Assembly (NCBI GenBank): GCA_019244185.1 | Contig: JAFATB010000013.1 | Coordinates: 130,438 to 194,437 of the forward strand | Direction of reading: 5' to 3' | Origin: Acidobacteriota bacterium | Lineage (GTDB): Bacteria > Acidobacteriota > Thermoanaerobaculia > Gp7-AA8 | DNA: 64,000 nt | Shown here: piece after piece, positions 25,348 through 35,463 of the stretch | Layout of the letters: every line of letters starts with the position of its first letter | Numbering within the stretch: position 1 is the stretch's first letter | The notes under the pieces: model-generated | Database searches by the model: none | What the model saw: only the letters and a program-made list of their open reading frames with translations | What the model was told of the DNA's origin: nothing | Made by a program: the position numbers and the translations under genes

Positions 25348-26004
25348 ATGCCTCTTAATCGCGAACAGATCGTCCGCCGCGCCGCACAGGAGTTGCGCGA
25401 CGGCTACTACGTCAACCTCGGCATCGGCATGCCCACGCTCGTCGCGAACAACATTCCCGCCGGTATGGAAGTGATCCTCCAGTCCGAAAACGGCATCCTC
25501 GGACTGGGACCGTTCCCGACGGACGATGAGGTGGACCCCGATCTCATCAACGCCGGCAAGCAGACCGTGACCGTGCTTCCCGGCGCGGCGTTCTTCTCCA
25601 GCGCCGACTCGTTCTCCATGATCCGCGGCGGCAAGGTCGATCTCTCCATCCTCGGCGCGATGCAGGTCTCCGCGAAGGGCGACATCGCCAACTGGATGGT
25701 GCCCGGCGCGATGGTGAAAGGCATGGGCGGCGCGATGGATCTCGTCGCCGGCGCGAAACGCCTCATCGTGACCATGGAGCACGTCACGAAGAAGGGCGAG
25801 AAGAAGATCCTCGACGCGTGCAATCTGCCGCTGACGGGCGTCGGCTGCGTGAACCGCATCATCACCGACTACTGCGTGCTCGACGTGACGGACGAAGGCC
25901 TGCGTCTCATCGAAGTCGCACCGGGCGTGACGCCGGAACAAGTGCAGTCGATGACCGAGCCGCGGCTCATCGTGGCCGAGAACGTGAAAGAGATCGCCGT
26001 GTGA
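25348..26004 (+). CDS. 3-oxoacid CoA-transferase, subunit B
   Basis: A 218-residue beta subunit partner of the gene just upstream. It contains [15 protein letters not shown] and the catalytic glutamate motif SENGILGLG, then [15 protein letters not shown] and [12 protein letters not shown], all typical of ScoB/AtoA/PcaJ. The Glu forms the enzyme-CoA thioester in this family. The ATG at 25348 is 5 nt after subunit A. The gene overlaps the next, a small lipoprotein-like gene, by 4 nt. Confidence 0.93.
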   Translation: MPLNREQIVRRAAQELRDGYYVNLGIGMPTLVANNIPAGMEVILQSENGILGLGPFPTDDEVDPDLINAGKQTVTVLPGAAFFSSADSFSMIRGGKVDLSILGAMQVSAKGDIANWMVPGAMVKGMGGAMDLVAGAKRLIVTMEHVTKKGEKKILDACNLPLTGVGCVNRIITDYCVLDVTDEGLRLIEVAPGVTPEQVQSMTEPRLIVAENVKEIAV

Positions 26005-26498
26005 AACCGGCGTTCGCACTCGTTCTCGCACTGACCACCGTTCGCTGCGCCACGATCGCGCATGGCCGCATGCAGAACGTGCCCGTGAACTCGAATCCCG
26101 CGGGCGCCGCCGTCCGCGTCACCTGCGACGGCGCTCCTGCCGTCGACGCGGGCGTGACGCCGGCGACCGTGCGCCTACGGCGCGGCGCATCCGCATGTTC
26201 GCTGACGCTGGCAAAGGACGGCTATCGCACCGAGAGCGTGTCGTTCCAGCGCGCGCGCTCCGGCGTCTTCTACGCGAACGTCGTTCCGGGCGTCGTCGTC
26301 GGATCCGCCGCGGGCGCCGGTGCCGCGGTCGGCTCGCTGCTCGAGAGCGACAGCAACGACAACTCCGGCAACGCCGCATTCGCCGCCGGCTTCGTCCTCG
26401 GCACCGCGATTCCGATGTTCATCGATCACGCGACCGGCGCGATGTACGTGCAGCGCCCGGAGCGCGTCGATGTGACGCTGACGCCGGCTACGCCGTGA
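26001..26498 (+). CDS. Putative lipoprotein with PEGA-like domain
   Basis: A 165-residue protein starting at GTG that overlaps the CoA-transferase stop by 4 nt. The N-terminus ([21 protein letters not shown]) has a hydrophobic stretch ending in Cys 16, a weak lipobox. The next 60 residues ([46 protein letters not shown]) have the PEGA pattern of surface layers and lipoproteins. A Gly/Ala-rich hydrophobic segment follows ([32 protein letters not shown]). It appears unrelated to the transferase and may only share its transcript. Confidence 0.65.
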   Translation: MKPAFALVLALTTVRCATIAHGRMQNVPVNSNPAGAAVRVTCDGAPAVDAGVTPATVRLRRGASACSLTLAKDGYRTESVSFQRARSGVFYANVVPGVVVGSAAGAGAAVGSLLESDSNDNSGNAAFAAGFVLGTAIPMFIDHATGAMYVQRPERVDVTLTPATP

Positions 26499-26509
26499 GC
26501 TTACGCCCG

Positions 26510-27004
26510 CTACGCCGTAACGGCGTCGCTCTCGGTTTCCGGCTTCTTCCTCATGTCGAGGAACAGCAGGCCGATGCCGATGCAGATCGCGGAGTCGGCG
26601 ACGTTGAACGCCGGCCAGTGATGCACGCCGACGTACGCGTCGAAGAAGTCGACGACGTAGCCGAAGCGGAAGCGGTCGAGGAGGTTGCCGATCGCGCCGC
26701 CGAGAATGAGATGCAATCCCGTCTGCAGCAGGCGATCGGTGACGGCGGAGCGGAGCGCGTACACGACCACGACGCAGAAGACCGCGATGGCGCCGGCGTT
26801 GAGCAGGATCGGCACGATGCGCGACGCGGCGTTCGCGCCGATGCCGAATGCGGCGCCGGTGTTGCGCACGTGCACGAGCTGAAAGAGGCCGGGGATCACG
26901 GACACCGCTTCATGCAGTTCGATGCGTTGCATGACCAGCCACTTGGTCCAGACGTCGAGAACGATGACGGCGGCGGAGATGCTCAGGTAGTACGCGCGTT
27001 TCAA
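26510..27004 (-). CDS. lspA: Lipoprotein signal peptidase (signal peptidase II)
   Basis: LspA cleaves prolipoproteins before the lipid-modified Cys. The 164-residue protein has four membrane helices and the family boxes: [27 protein letters not shown] and [11 protein letters not shown], with the two catalytic Asp residues in NLLDR and NVADS. Its start overlaps ispG's end by 4 nt. A 6-bp inverted repeat covers its stop but is too weak to call a terminator. Confidence 0.95.
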   Translation of the reverse strand: MKRAYYLSISAAVIVLDVWTKWLVMQRIELHEAVSVIPGLFQLVHVRNTGAAFGIGANAASRIVPILLNAGAIAVFCVVVVYALRSAVTDRLLQTGLHLILGGAIGNLLDRFRFGYVVDFFDAYVGVHHWPAFNVADSAICIGIGLLFLDMRKKPETESDAVTA

Positions 27005-28152
27005 CGGGTCGCTCCTGCGAGTTGGCGCTCTTCGATCAGCTTGTCGAGCTCGGCGCGCAAGCGGCCGAGAATCTCATCGTACGTATAGTGCCCGAGGGAC
27101 TCCGGTCCGCGCTTGAGGTTCACGTAACTCGGCGCGCACCACATGCCGAGGTCCGCGTCGTCGGTTTCGCCCGGACCATTCACGCGACAGCCCATGACAG
27201 CGATGGTGATGTCGTGTGCCTTCGCATACTCGGTCATCTCCCGCACGTTCTGAGCCAGATCGATGAAGGCCTCGTTCTCGACGCGCGAGCACGACGGGCA
27301 GCTGATGATGTTCAGCCCTTTGTGCTCGAAGCGCGGCACGGAGCGGAAGCGTCCCGCGGCGATGTCGTCGAGGATCGCGCGGCCGACCGTGATCTCTTCG
27401 CCCTTGCGCTCGAACGGCAGCGTGAGCGAGACGCGGATCGTGTCGCCGATGCCGCGCGTGAGGAGCTGTTCAAACGCGATGCGCGTCTTGATGATGCCGT
27501 CCGGCGGCATGCCCGCCTCGGTCACGCCGAGGTGCAGCGGCACGTCGGGACGCGCCTCCGCGAAACGGAGGTTCGAGTCGATGACTTTGTTCGGATCGGA
27601 GTCCTTGATCGAGACGCAGTACTGATCGAAGCCGAGGTCGTCGAGCATCGTGCAATGCTCGATCGCGGACTCGAGCATCGGCGTGATGTTGTCGTCGCGG
27701 TCGTACTTCGAGAGCTTGTCGGGATCGACGGAACCGGCGTTGACGCCGATGCGCATCGCGCAGCCGTACGCGCGCGCGACGTCGACGAGATAGGCGACCT
27801 TTTCGCGCACCGGCTTCTCGCGCTCGAGGTGATAGAGGTGGCCGGGGTTGTAGCGCAGCTTCTGGACGTACGGGGCGACCTTCTCGGCGAGGCGGTAGTT
27901 TTCCTGGAGGTCGATGGAGAGGTTCGCGTTGGGACGCGCGGCGCGGATCTCGGCGAGGGCGACGACGTCTTTCGGGTTGTCGACGGCGATGCGGATGACG
28001 TCGGCTCCGGCGGCCTCGAGCAGCTCGACCTGGCGGATGGTGGCGGCGATGTCCTGCGTGCGCGTGGCGGTCATCGACTGCACGGCGACGGGGTTGCTCC
28101 CGCCGATCTTCACGTTGCCGATGCGGATCTCGCGCGTCTGTCGAGTCGTCAC
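27001..28152 (-). CDS. ispG: 4-hydroxy-3-methylbut-2-enyl diphosphate synthase (flavodoxin/ferredoxin)
   Basis: IspG (GcpE) is the 4Fe-4S enzyme of the MEP isoprenoid pathway. The 383-residue protein has [11 protein letters not shown], the barrel motifs DLQENYRL and LRYNPGHL, and the cluster ligands in SCPSCSR and GCRVNGPGE. The length is that of the normal bacterial form without the plant insert. It shows that the host uses the MEP pathway. Coupled to lspA by a 4-nt overlap. Confidence 0.96.
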   Translation of the reverse strand: MTTRQTREIRIGNVKIGGSNPVAVQSMTATRTQDIAATIRQVELLEAAGADVIRIAVDNPKDVVALAEIRAARPNANLSIDLQENYRLAEKVAPYVQKLRYNPGHLYHLEREKPVREKVAYLVDVARAYGCAMRIGVNAGSVDPDKLSKYDRDDNITPMLESAIEHCTMLDDLGFDQYCVSIKDSDPNKVIDSNLRFAEARPDVPLHLGVTEAGMPPDGIIKTRIAFEQLLTRGIGDTIRVSLTLPFERKGEEITVGRAILDDIAAGRFRSVPRFEHKGLNIISCPSCSRVENEAFIDLAQNVREMTEYAKAHDITIAVMGCRVNGPGETDDADLGMWCAPSYVNLKRGPESLGHYTYDEILGRLRAELDKLIEERQLAGATR

Positions 28153-28217
28153 GCGGCTTCTTAACGCGCGGCCCGGGCAAAGATTCCGTATGATCGCTCC
28201 CGTTGCGAGAGGCGAGC

Positions 28218-31200
28218 GTGCAAAATCGGGCGATTCTGACGGCGCTCCGCGCCGCCGCGATCGTCATCATCGCCACCGGCCTCAATGACGTGATCGCCGG
28301 CGCCGCCGCCGGCTACGAGCCGCTCTTCCTCTTCCTCGCCGCCGTCGCCCTGGTCTCTCTCCTCGACGGCGCGATCCTCGGCATCGCCACCGCCGTCGCC
28401 GTGGCCGCCCTCGACGTCCTGCTGTTCGTCCCCCGCGGCACGCCGCTGGCCCGCGCGCTCGCGACGCCGCTGCTCTCGGCGCTGGCCGTGGCCGCGGTGA
28501 TGACGGTGGTGCGCGCGCTCGTCCGCGCCCGGCGGCGCCAGCGCATGCCGGACATCTTTTCCGAGACGATCCCGCTCATCGAGGCGGAGGAGATGGAGTC
28601 GCCCGAAACGCTCCTCGCCGCCATCGACGCGCTGCGCCTCGAGCTCCGCCGCCGCGCCGAGCAGGAGGAGTCGCTCCGCACGCACATCGAGGCGCTGATG
28701 CAGGCGCGCGCGACCGAGTACGAGCGCGAGCTCGCCGCCGCCCGCACCGCTCGTCCCGCCGACTCGGAAACCGCCGCGCAACTCGCGCGCGCCGAGGAGG
28801 AGCTGTCCGCCGCCCGCACCGCGCTCGAAGCGTCGCGCGCCGATACGCAGCGCGCGATGAACGAGCTGGCGCGAGCCGAGGAAGAACTCGAGACCGCGAC
28901 CGGCGCGCTCGCGCGCGAGCGCGGAAACGCGGTGGCGTTCGCGACGAGCGTCGATACGACCACGCGCGAACGCGACGCAGCGCGCGCGGAGTTCGAGCGC
29001 ATGGCCGGAGAGGTGGTGCGCGAACGCGCGATCGGCACCGCCCTCGCGGCACGCGTCGCGGAGCTCGAACGCGCGCTTGCCGACGCGGCCGATGGCTCCG
29101 CCCGCGAGCGCGAGACCGCGCGCGCGGACGCCGAGCGCATCGCCGACGAGCTGACCCGCGAACGCGCCAGCGCCGCGACGATGGCTACGCGCGTCGCCGC
29201 GATGGAAGGCGCCCTCGCCGCCGCGGAAGACGCCGCGCGCGAACGAGACGAAGCGCAGGCGCGCGCCGCTACCCTCACCACGCGCATCGCGGAGCTCGAA
29301 CGCGGTTTGACAGAAGCGGCGAACGTTTCCCGCGAGCGCGACGCGCTGCAAACACGTCTCGCGGAATCCGAGACGCTCCGCACACAAGCAACAGAAGCGG
29401 CGCGCGCACGCGATGAGGCGGAGGCACGGGCCGCCGCACTGACCGCCCGCGTCGCGGAGCTCGAACGCGCCGCCGCGGATGCCTCCGACGCCGCCTACGA
29501 CCGCAACGCCTTCCGCGCCCGCGCCGAGCAGATCGCGAACGAGCTCACCGCCGCCCAGGTGCGCCTCGCCGCGCTCGAGCCGCGCGCCGCGGAGGCCGAC
29601 GCCTTGCGCGATCAGGTCGCGGAGCTGGCGGAGACGACCCGCGAGCGGGATGAAGTGCGCGCGCGAGCGGAGCGGCTCGCGAGCGAGATGGAGACGTTGC
29701 GCGCGCAGGTGGCCGCATCCGCGGACGTGACGCGCGAGCGCGACGAGCTACGCACGCGAGCGGAGCAACTCGCGAGCGAGCTCGCCGAAGCGCGCGCACG
29801 AGCGAGCGAGGCGGAGACGCTGCACGCGCAAGCCACGGCTGCATCCGCGGACGCAACGCGCGCACGGGATGAAGCCCTCGCGCAAGTCGCGGCATCGGGC
29901 GGGCGGGTGGCGGAGCTGGAGCGCGAGCTCACGAACGCGTCGGACGCCAGGCGCGAGCGGGACGAACTGCGCGCGCGAGCGGAGCAGCTTGCGAGCGAGG
30001 TGGAGACGCTGCATGCGCAAGCCACAGCTGCATCCGCGGACGCAACGAGCGCACGGGATGAAGCGCTCGCGAAGGCCTCGGCATTGGGCCGACGGATGGC
30101 GGAGCTGGAGCGCGAGCTTGCGAACGCGTCGGAAGCAACACGCGAGCGCGACGAACTGCGCGCGAGAGCGGAACAACTCGCGAGCGAGCTTGCGGACGCA
30201 CGCGGCCGAGCGCGCGAAGCGGAGACGCTGCACGTGCAGACGACGACCGCGTCGACGGACGCGACGCGCGCGCGGGATGAAGCGCTTGCACAGGCCGCGA
30301 CATTGGGCGTGCGGGTGGCGGAGCTGGAGCGAGCGCTCGCGAATGCATCCGACGCGACGCGCGAGCGCGAGGAACTGCGCGCGCGTGCCGAGCAACTCGC
30401 GAGCGAGCTTACTGACGCCCGCGCACGAGCGAGCGAGGCGGAGACGCTGCACGCGCAGGCGACGACCGCATCCTCCGACGCCACTCGCGCGCGGGATGAA
30501 GCGCTCGCGCAAGTCGCGGCGTCGAGCGTGCGGGTGGCGGAGCTGGAGCGCGCGCTCGCGAACGTATCTGACGCGACTCGCGAGCGCGACGAGCTGCGCG
30601 CGCGCGCGGACCAACTCGAGAGCGAGCTCGCGGACGCGCGTGCTCATGTCAGCGAAGTGGAGACGCTGCGCGTGCGGATGGCGACGACGTACGCGGACGC
30701 GAGTCGCGCGCGGGATGAAGCGCTCGCCGAAGTCGCGCAGATGGAACAGGCGCTCGCGACGCGCGCGGAGGACGCCGCACGCGAGCTCGCGGACGCGCAG
30801 CGGCGCGGCGAGACGCTCGCGGCGCGCGTGGCGGAGCTCGAGGAGGCGCTCGCCGAGGCGGCGGGAGCACTGCGCGAGCGCGACGACGCGCGGGCGGAGG
30901 TGGAGCGCGTTGCGAAAGACGCCGCGCGGGCGGTGGCGGATCGGGCGGCGGCGGAGGCGGTGCAATCCGCGGAGCGCGACCGGCTGCAGCGTCAGCTCGA
31001 CGAGCAGCAGCGGCAGGCCGGCGAGCGGCAACAGCAAGTCGCCGCGCTGCAACACCAATTCGACGAGTCGCAGCGGCAACTCCGCGACCTCGAACAACAA
31101 CGCGCGGAAGCGCAGCGCGAGCGCGAAGCGGCGCGGGCGGAGGCAAAGCACGCGATGGACGCGGTCGCGCGTCTGCGCGAACGCGCGGATGCGCTGACGG

Positions 31201-31820
31201 CGGACGCGGCGCAGGCCGCCCACGAACGCGAACGCGCCGAGGCGCTCGCGCTGCGCGTCTCCGAGCTCGAAGCGGCGGCGCTCGCGTTCGACGATCGGCT
31301 GCAGACGATCGTCGGGCATCTCGCGTCCGACCACGAGGCCGACCTCGGGCGCGCGCTCGAAGAGAAAGAAGAAGCGCGCGCGGAAGTGCGCAGTCTCACC
31401 ACGCGTCTCGCGGCGCTGCAGAAGCGCTTCGATGAACTGCGCGAGGTGCAGCCGTCCGCGGCGCGGCGGCGGCGCATCCTCGTCGTCCATCCGGACGGCA
31501 ACATTCGCACGACCGCGCGCACGACCATCGAGCGCTACGGCTACGACGTCCTCGTCGCGGCGGACGGCCTCGAGGCGCTGCGCGTCGCCATGGCGGAGCA
31601 GCCGGACATCGTCATCGCGGACCTGGCCATGCCGAAGATGGATGGCCGCGAGCTCTGTCAGTTCCTCAAATCGCAGGAGAAGACGTCCGCGATCCGCGTG
31701 GTGCTGCTCACGCGCGCGACGGAGGCGATCCCTGCGGGCGCGATTCAGCCGGATCAGGTGCTGCAGAAGCCGGTGCCGGCGGAGATGTTGCGCTCGACGC
31801 TGGCGAACCTCCTCGGGTGA
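28218..31820 (+). CDS. Membrane-anchored giant coiled-coil protein with C-terminal receiver-like domain
   Basis: A 1200-residue protein. The N-terminus has about four membrane helices (residues 5-95, [30 protein letters not shown]), like the DUF4118 sensor part of KdpD. Residues about 130-1070 are an almost unbroken Ala/Glu/Arg coiled coil (over 130 nm if extended) with near-identical 73-residue repeats. The end is a receiver fold: [26 protein letters not shown] (phospho-acceptor-like Asp), VVLLTRA and LQKPVP. The usual acidic pair after the first strand is replaced by His-Pro, so it may be a pseudo-receiver. There is no kinase domain. GTG 28218 is chosen behind GAGAGGCGAG; TTG 28203 is possible. 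Myxococcal FrzS and AglZ pair a receiver with a coiled coil in the opposite order, so a polarity or scaffolding role is a guess. Confidence 0.85.
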   Translation: MQNRAILTALRAAAIVIIATGLNDVIAGAAAGYEPLFLFLAAVALVSLLDGAILGIATAVAVAALDVLLFVPRGTPLARALATPLLSALAVAAVMTVVRALVRARRRQRMPDIFSETIPLIEAEEMESPETLLAAIDALRLELRRRAEQEESLRTHIEALMQARATEYERELAAARTARPADSETAAQLARAEEELSAARTALEASRADTQRAMNELARAEEELETATGALARERGNAVAFATSVDTTTRERDAARAEFERMAGEVVRERAIGTALAARVAELERALADAADGSARERETARADAERIADELTRERASAATMATRVAAMEGALAAAEDAARERDEAQARAATLTTRIAELERGLTEAANVSRERDALQTRLAESETLRTQATEAARARDEAEARAAALTARVAELERAAADASDAAYDRNAFRARAEQIANELTAAQVRLAALEPRAAEADALRDQVAELAETTRERDEVRARAERLASEMETLRAQVAASADVTRERDELRTRAEQLASELAEARARASEAETLHAQATAASADATRARDEALAQVAASGGRVAELERELTNASDARRERDELRARAEQLASEVETLHAQATAASADATSARDEALAKASALGRRMAELERELANASEATRERDELRARAEQLASELADARGRAREAETLHVQTTTASTDATRARDEALAQAATLGVRVAELERALANASDATREREELRARAEQLASELTDARARASEAETLHAQATTASSDATRARDEALAQVAASSVRVAELERALANVSDATRERDELRARADQLESELADARAHVSEVETLRVRMATTYADASRARDEALAEVAQMEQALATRAEDAARELADAQRRGETLAARVAELEEALAEAAGALRERDDARAEVERVAKDAARAVADRAAAEAVQSAERDRLQRQLDEQQRQAGERQQQVAALQHQFDESQRQLRDLEQQRAEAQREREAARAEAKHAMDAVARLRERADALTADAAQAAHERERAEALALRVSELEAAALAFDDRLQTIVGHLASDHEADLGRALEEKEEARAEVRSLTTRLAALQKRFDELREVQPSAARRRRILVVHPDGNIRTTARTTIERYGYDVLVAADGLEALRVAMAEQPDIVIADLAMPKMDGRELCQFLKSQEKTSAIRVVLLTRATEAIPAGAIQPDQVLQKPVPAEMLRSTLANLLG
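29814..30728 (+). repeat. In-frame 219-bp direct repeats within the coiled coil
   Basis: Units start (at the codons for ETLH/ETLR) at 29814, 30003, 30222, 30441 and, decayed, at 30660. Three spacings are exactly 219 bp and the first is 189 bp, lacking a 30-bp piece. Each unit encodes [12 protein letters not shown], a VAELER core, [13 protein letters not shown] and ASEL. High identity suggests recent duplication or gene conversion and copy-number instability. Confidence 0.85.
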
Positions 31821-32214
31821 GCAGCATCATATGCCGCTCCGGCGCATCGAGCGGCGTGAAGCCGAACTGCGCGTAGAGCGCGTGCGCGTCGCGCGTGACG
31901 AGGTGCCACCGCCGCAACTCCTGCAGCTCGGGATGCGCGCGGATCGCGGCCATCAGCTGCTTCGAGACGCCGCGTCCGCGATGCGACGGCAGCACGAAGA
32001 CGTCCGCGAGATACGCGAACGTGGCGTAGTCGGTGATGACGCGCGCGAAGCCGACCTGCGCCTCGCCGTCGTACGCGCCGAAGCAGTGCGAGTGTGCGAT
32101 CGAGCGCTCGACCCGCTCGCGCGCGATGCCGCGCGCCCAATACGACTCCTCGGATAAGTAGCGATGGATCATCGCCACGTCGAGCCGCGTGCGGTCGTCA
32201 TCGATGGATATCAA
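31708..32214 (-). CDS. GNAT-family N-acetyltransferase
   Basis: A 168-residue acetyltransferase with the opening YLSEESYWARGI, VGFARVITDYATFAYLADVFV and the acetyl-CoA loop LPSHRGRGVSKQLM, then ALYAQFGFTPL, the usual end of this subgroup. TTG 32214 is chosen because it forms a TTGA overlap with the stop of the MocR gene and starts ISIDDDRTR; the next ATG would cut into the domain. The last 25 residues are Pro/Ser/Ala-rich and lie antisense to the end of the coiled-coil gene (113-nt overlap), so the natural end may be degenerate. Acceptor unknown. Confidence 0.75.
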   Translation of the reverse strand: MISIDDDRTRLDVAMIHRYLSEESYWARGIARERVERSIAHSHCFGAYDGEAQVGFARVITDYATFAYLADVFVLPSHRGRGVSKQLMAAIRAHPELQELRRWHLVTRDAHALYAQFGFTPLDAPERHMMLLTRGGSPASSATSPPAPASAAPDPAESRPQGSPPSRA

Positions 32215-33542
32215 ACGACCGGCTCCTCGACGCGCTCGTCTTCGATGCTGGCCACGATCTGGAGCGCCGTCTCGAGCTCGGCCAGCGTCGGCGCGGCACC
32301 GACGCTCACGCGCACCGCGCGCGGCACGTCGCGGCCGACGGCGAACGAGCTCGCGCTGGCGAGGCGCACGCGGCGTCGTCGCGCCTCTTCCGTGAACGCA
32401 TCGGCGGTCCAGCGTTTCGGCAGCTCGAGCCACAGATGCGGCGAGCGCGGGTCGCCGCTGACGTGCGGGCCGAGGATGCGGCGGGCGGCGGCGTTGCGCC
32501 GCGTGATTTCGAGTCGTTTCTGCGCGATGAGGCGCGCGGCGGTGCCGTCCTCGATCCACGTCGCGGCGAGCTCGGCGACGATCGGCGTCGCGAAAAGAAT
32601 GCTCGCCGCCAGCGCGCCATGCACGCGTGGCAGCAGCGCCTCGGGTGCGGCGAGAAAGCCGACGCGCACGGCCGGCGCGAGCGCCTTGCCGAGGCCGGTG
32701 ATCGAGATCGTGCGGTCGGGCGCGAACGTCGCGAGGGGAGGCGGTGTTTTCTCGAGCAGGAAACCGCAGATGTCGTCTTCGATGAGGGTGAGTCCGTGTT
32801 TCGCCGCGACGGCTGCGAGGTCGCGGCGGCGCTTCTCGGGCATCGTGACGCCGGTGGGATTATGCAGCGACGGAATGAGGTAGACGACGCGGCCGGAGCG
32901 CGCGCGTGCTGCGCGTTCGAGCGCGGCCGGCACGAGGCCGAAGCGGTCGATGGCGACTGGCTCGAGGCGCAGGCCGAGGAGCGCGGCGGCGGCTTTCGCG
33001 CCGTGATAAGTCACCGATTCGCAGAGGATCGTCTCGCCCGCGCGCGCGGTCGCGGCGAAGGCGAGGAGCAGCGCGTGCTGCGTGCCGGCGGTGACGACGA
33101 CGCGCGACGGATCGACGCCGCCGCCGAGCCACTTCGCGCCGGCGGCGCGGTGGCGCTCCGTGCCGGCGCCGGTGCCGTAGGTCGTGGCGAGCATCGACGC
33201 CGCGCGTTGCAGCGCGGCGGACGAGGGCGGCGGGAAGGGGACGCTGATGTGATTCGTGGCGAGATCGATCTCGGCGGACGGCGGCGCGGCGTCGCGGCGC
33301 ACCGCGCGCACGAACGTGCCGCGTCCCGTGGACGACTCGACCAGGCCGCGGCGCGCGCTCTCGCTGTAGGCGCGCGTCACCGTGACCGCCGTGATGCCGA
33401 GCGTGCGCGCCAGGTCGCGGTGCGTCGGCAGCTGCGAGCCGGGCATCAGCACGCCGGCGCGGATGTCGCGTTCCAGCACGTCGGCGATGCGGCGGTAGAT
33501 CGGTTCGGGGGAGTCGGGCAGGCGCGGCGACCAGATTGTCAT
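32211..33542 (-). CDS. MocR-type regulator (GntR helix-turn-helix plus aminotransferase domain)
   Basis: A 443-residue MocR/PdxR/GabR-family protein. A GntR winged helix (residues about 14-80: PIYRRIADVLERDIRAG, LPTHRDLARTLGITAVTVTRAY) is joined to a class I aminotransferase fold (from about 115: VVVTAGTQHALLLAF, YLIPSLHNPTG, TLIEDDICGF, SITGLGKALAPAVRVGF with the PLP lysine). These proteins sense PLP or amino-acid aldimines. ATG 33542 opens the HTH; the longer upstream frame is antisense to the decarboxylase. The gene is divergent from a PLP decarboxylase, with a direct-repeat operator across its start codon, so it probably controls that enzyme and itself. Confidence 0.92.
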   Translation of the reverse strand: MTIWSPRLPDSPEPIYRRIADVLERDIRAGVLMPGSQLPTHRDLARTLGITAVTVTRAYSESARRGLVESSTGRGTFVRAVRRDAAPPSAEIDLATNHISVPFPPPSSAALQRAASMLATTYGTGAGTERHRAAGAKWLGGGVDPSRVVVTAGTQHALLLAFAATARAGETILCESVTYHGAKAAAALLGLRLEPVAIDRFGLVPAALERAARARSGRVVYLIPSLHNPTGVTMPEKRRRDLAAVAAKHGLTLIEDDICGFLLEKTPPPLATFAPDRTISITGLGKALAPAVRVGFLAAPEALLPRVHGALAASILFATPIVAELAATWIEDGTAARLIAQKRLEITRRNAAARRILGPHVSGDPRSPHLWLELPKRWTADAFTEEARRRRVRLASASSFAVGRDVPRAVRVSVGAAPTLAELETALQIVASIEDERVEEPVV

Positions 33543-33559
33543 AGTGTCACTGTCATAGT
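33537..33559. promoter_or_regulatory. Direct-repeat operator for the MocR regulator
   Basis: TGTCATAGT occurs at 33537-33545 and again at 33551-33559, one and a third helical turns apart (14-bp period). The first copy covers the MocR start codon; the second lies in the 45-bp divergent spacer. MocR proteins typically bind direct repeats. Confidence 0.65.
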
Positions 33560-33587
33560 TGAATGGAGAGGAGTGTAGCATAGCGCC

Positions 33588-35012
33588 ATGAGCCGCACGA
33601 CGATTCTCGACGACGCCCTTCTCCGCCGCGCCCACGAGCATGCCGCCGCGTATCTGAACGAAATGCCGGACCGCCACGTCGGCGCGCGGGCCACGCGCGA
33701 GGAACTGCTGGCCGCGCTCGAGGTGCCGCTCACCGACGACGGCGAAGAGCCCGCCGCCGTCGTCGACGCGCTGGCGGCACAGGGCGCGCGCGGCGCGGTC
33801 GCGAACACCGGTCCGCGCTACTTCGGCTTCGTCATCGGCGGCAACCTGCCGGTCGCGCTCGCGTCCGACTGGCTCGTGTCGACGTGGGACCAGAACCCCG
33901 GCATCTACGCAACGTCGCCGCTGGTCTCCGTCGTCGAAGAGATCGCGCGCGGGTATCTGCTCGACCTCTTCGATCTGCCGCGCGAGTCGGGCGTCGGCTT
34001 CGTCACCGGCGGGCAGATGGCGAACTTCACCTGTCTCGCCGCCGCGCGTCACGGCGTGCTGCGCCGCGCGGGGTGGAACGTCGAGGAAGACGGTCTCGCA
34101 GGCGCGCCGCGCGTGCATCTCGTCACCAGCGCGGAGTCGCACGTCACCATCGACCTCTCGATGCGCTACCTCGGCTTCGGCACGCGCGCACTGCTGCGCG
34201 TCGAGAGCGACGATCAGGGCCGCATGCGTCCCGATCGCCTGCGCCGCCTGCTCGGCAACTTCAGCGGACCGACCATCATCTGCGCGCAGGCCGGCAACGT
34301 GAACACGGGCGCCTTCGATCCGCTGCGCGAGATCGCCGAGATCGCGCACGAGCACGGCGCGTGGCTGCACGTCGACAGCGCGTTCGGCTTGTGGGCGCGC
34401 ACGAGCGAGACGTTGCGCGAGCTCGCGGACGGCGCGGAGCTCGCCGACTCGTGGGGCGTCGACGCGCACAAGTGGCTCAACGTCCCGCAGGACTGCGGCC
34501 TCGCCATCGTGAAACACGCCGCCGACCACCGCGCGTCGATGACGTCGACCGCCGCGTATCTCGTGCAGACCAGCGGCGTCGAGCGTGATTCCGTCGATTG
34601 GGTGCCGGAGTTCTCGCGGCGCGCGCGCGGCGTGCCGGTGTACGCGGCGTTGCGCGCGCTCGGACGCCGCGGCGTCGCGCAGCTCGTCGAGCGTTGTTGC
34701 GCGCGCGCGAAACAGATGGCGGAGCTGCTGCGCCGCGACGAGCGCGTCACGATCCTCAACGACGTGCGCCTCAATCAGGTGCTCGTGCGCTTCGGCGACA
34801 GCGACGATCTCACGCGCCGCGTGATCGCGGGCGTGCAGCGCGAGGGCTCGTGCTGGCTGGGAGGAACGACGTGGCACGACCTCGCGGCGATGCGCGTGTC
34901 GGTGTCGCACTGGGCGACGAGCGAGGAAGACATCGCGCGCAGCGCGGAGGCGATCCTGCGCGCGCTCGCGAACGAATCAGCGACGGTCGCTACGCCGTCA
35001 GCACGCGCGTGA
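33588..35012 (+). CDS. PLP-dependent group II amino-acid decarboxylase
   Basis: A 474-residue enzyme of the aromatic-L-amino-acid/glutamate decarboxylase family. Key stretches are NTGPRYFGFVIGG, GVGFVTGGQMANFTCLAAAR, ICAQAGNVNTGAFDP, WLHVDSAFGLWAR (Asp contacting the PLP ring N) and the PLP lysine in SWGVDAHKWLNVPQD. The substrate is not clear; some members act as aspartate, diaminobutyrate or aromatic decarboxylases or lyases. The N-terminus carries the 'EMPDRHVGA' pattern seen in the tyrosine/phenylalanine-like group. Divergent MocR regulation fits PLP or amino-acid sensing. The RBS GAGAGGAG lies upstream of ATG 33588. Confidence 0.88.
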   Translation: MSRTTILDDALLRRAHEHAAAYLNEMPDRHVGARATREELLAALEVPLTDDGEEPAAVVDALAAQGARGAVANTGPRYFGFVIGGNLPVALASDWLVSTWDQNPGIYATSPLVSVVEEIARGYLLDLFDLPRESGVGFVTGGQMANFTCLAAARHGVLRRAGWNVEEDGLAGAPRVHLVTSAESHVTIDLSMRYLGFGTRALLRVESDDQGRMRPDRLRRLLGNFSGPTIICAQAGNVNTGAFDPLREIAEIAHEHGAWLHVDSAFGLWARTSETLRELADGAELADSWGVDAHKWLNVPQDCGLAIVKHAADHRASMTSTAAYLVQTSGVERDSVDWVPEFSRRARGVPVYAALRALGRRGVAQLVERCCARAKQMAELLRRDERVTILNDVRLNQVLVRFGDSDDLTRRVIAGVQREGSCWLGGTTWHDLAAMRVSVSHWATSEEDIARSAEAILRALANESATVATPSARA

Positions 35013-35331
35013 TCTCGTCGACCGCGTCGGCTTTGTCGACGACGTTCAGCTTGCGGCCGACGCGGCGCCGCACGGCGTCGCGGTCGGAGCTGGTCATCAG
35101 GATTACGTGGCCGAGGTCTTCGCCGACTTCCTCGCGGAGATAGGTGAGGACGCCGTAGCCGCTCTGATTCGGCACGTCCGCGTCGATGAGGATCGCCGCG
35201 TAGTCCTCGGTCTCCAGTTTCTCGATCGCATCCCAACCGTCGGATGCGCAGTCGCAGTTGAACTGCTCTTCCATCGCGCGGCAGATGGTGGGATTGTCTT
35301 CGACGACCAGGATCTTGTCCTCTCGAGCCAT
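34990..35331 (-). CDS. Single-domain response regulator
   Basis: A 113-residue receiver with no output domain. It has the acidic pair in ILVVEDNP, the phospho-acceptor Asp in AILIDADVPNQSGYG, the Thr/Ser in VILMTSSD and the Lys in VVDKADAV, so it should be phosphorylatable. ATG 35331 opens the domain; the frame extends upstream but without homology. No kinase gene is next to it. The 3' end overlaps the decarboxylase gene by 23 nt. The 132-bp spacer to the next gene is less GC-rich and contains no clear promoter. Confidence 0.88.
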   Translation of the reverse strand: MAREDKILVVEDNPTICRAMEEQFNCDCASDGWDAIEKLETEDYAAILIDADVPNQSGYGVLTYLREEVGEDLGHVILMTSSDRDAVRRRVGRKLNVVDKADAVDEITRVLTA

Positions 35332-35463
35332 GCCTGCACTGTAGGTTCCCGCCTGCCGCAGAAGCAAGCACGACCGCAGCGCGATTGTTATTGGCACCTG
35401 CGATGCACTGTGCGCTCGTCGAGATAGTGACGCGAAAAATGTCGATGAGGATGGGATCACACC

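Noticed and set aside
26512..26526. ACGCCG-TAA-CGGCGT at the end of lspA as a terminator
   Set aside because: Only 6 bp, within coding sequence and without a T-run.
32211..34910. MocR gene extended to 899 codons
   Set aside because: The extra 456 codons are antisense to the PLP decarboxylase; the HTH begins at ATG 33542.
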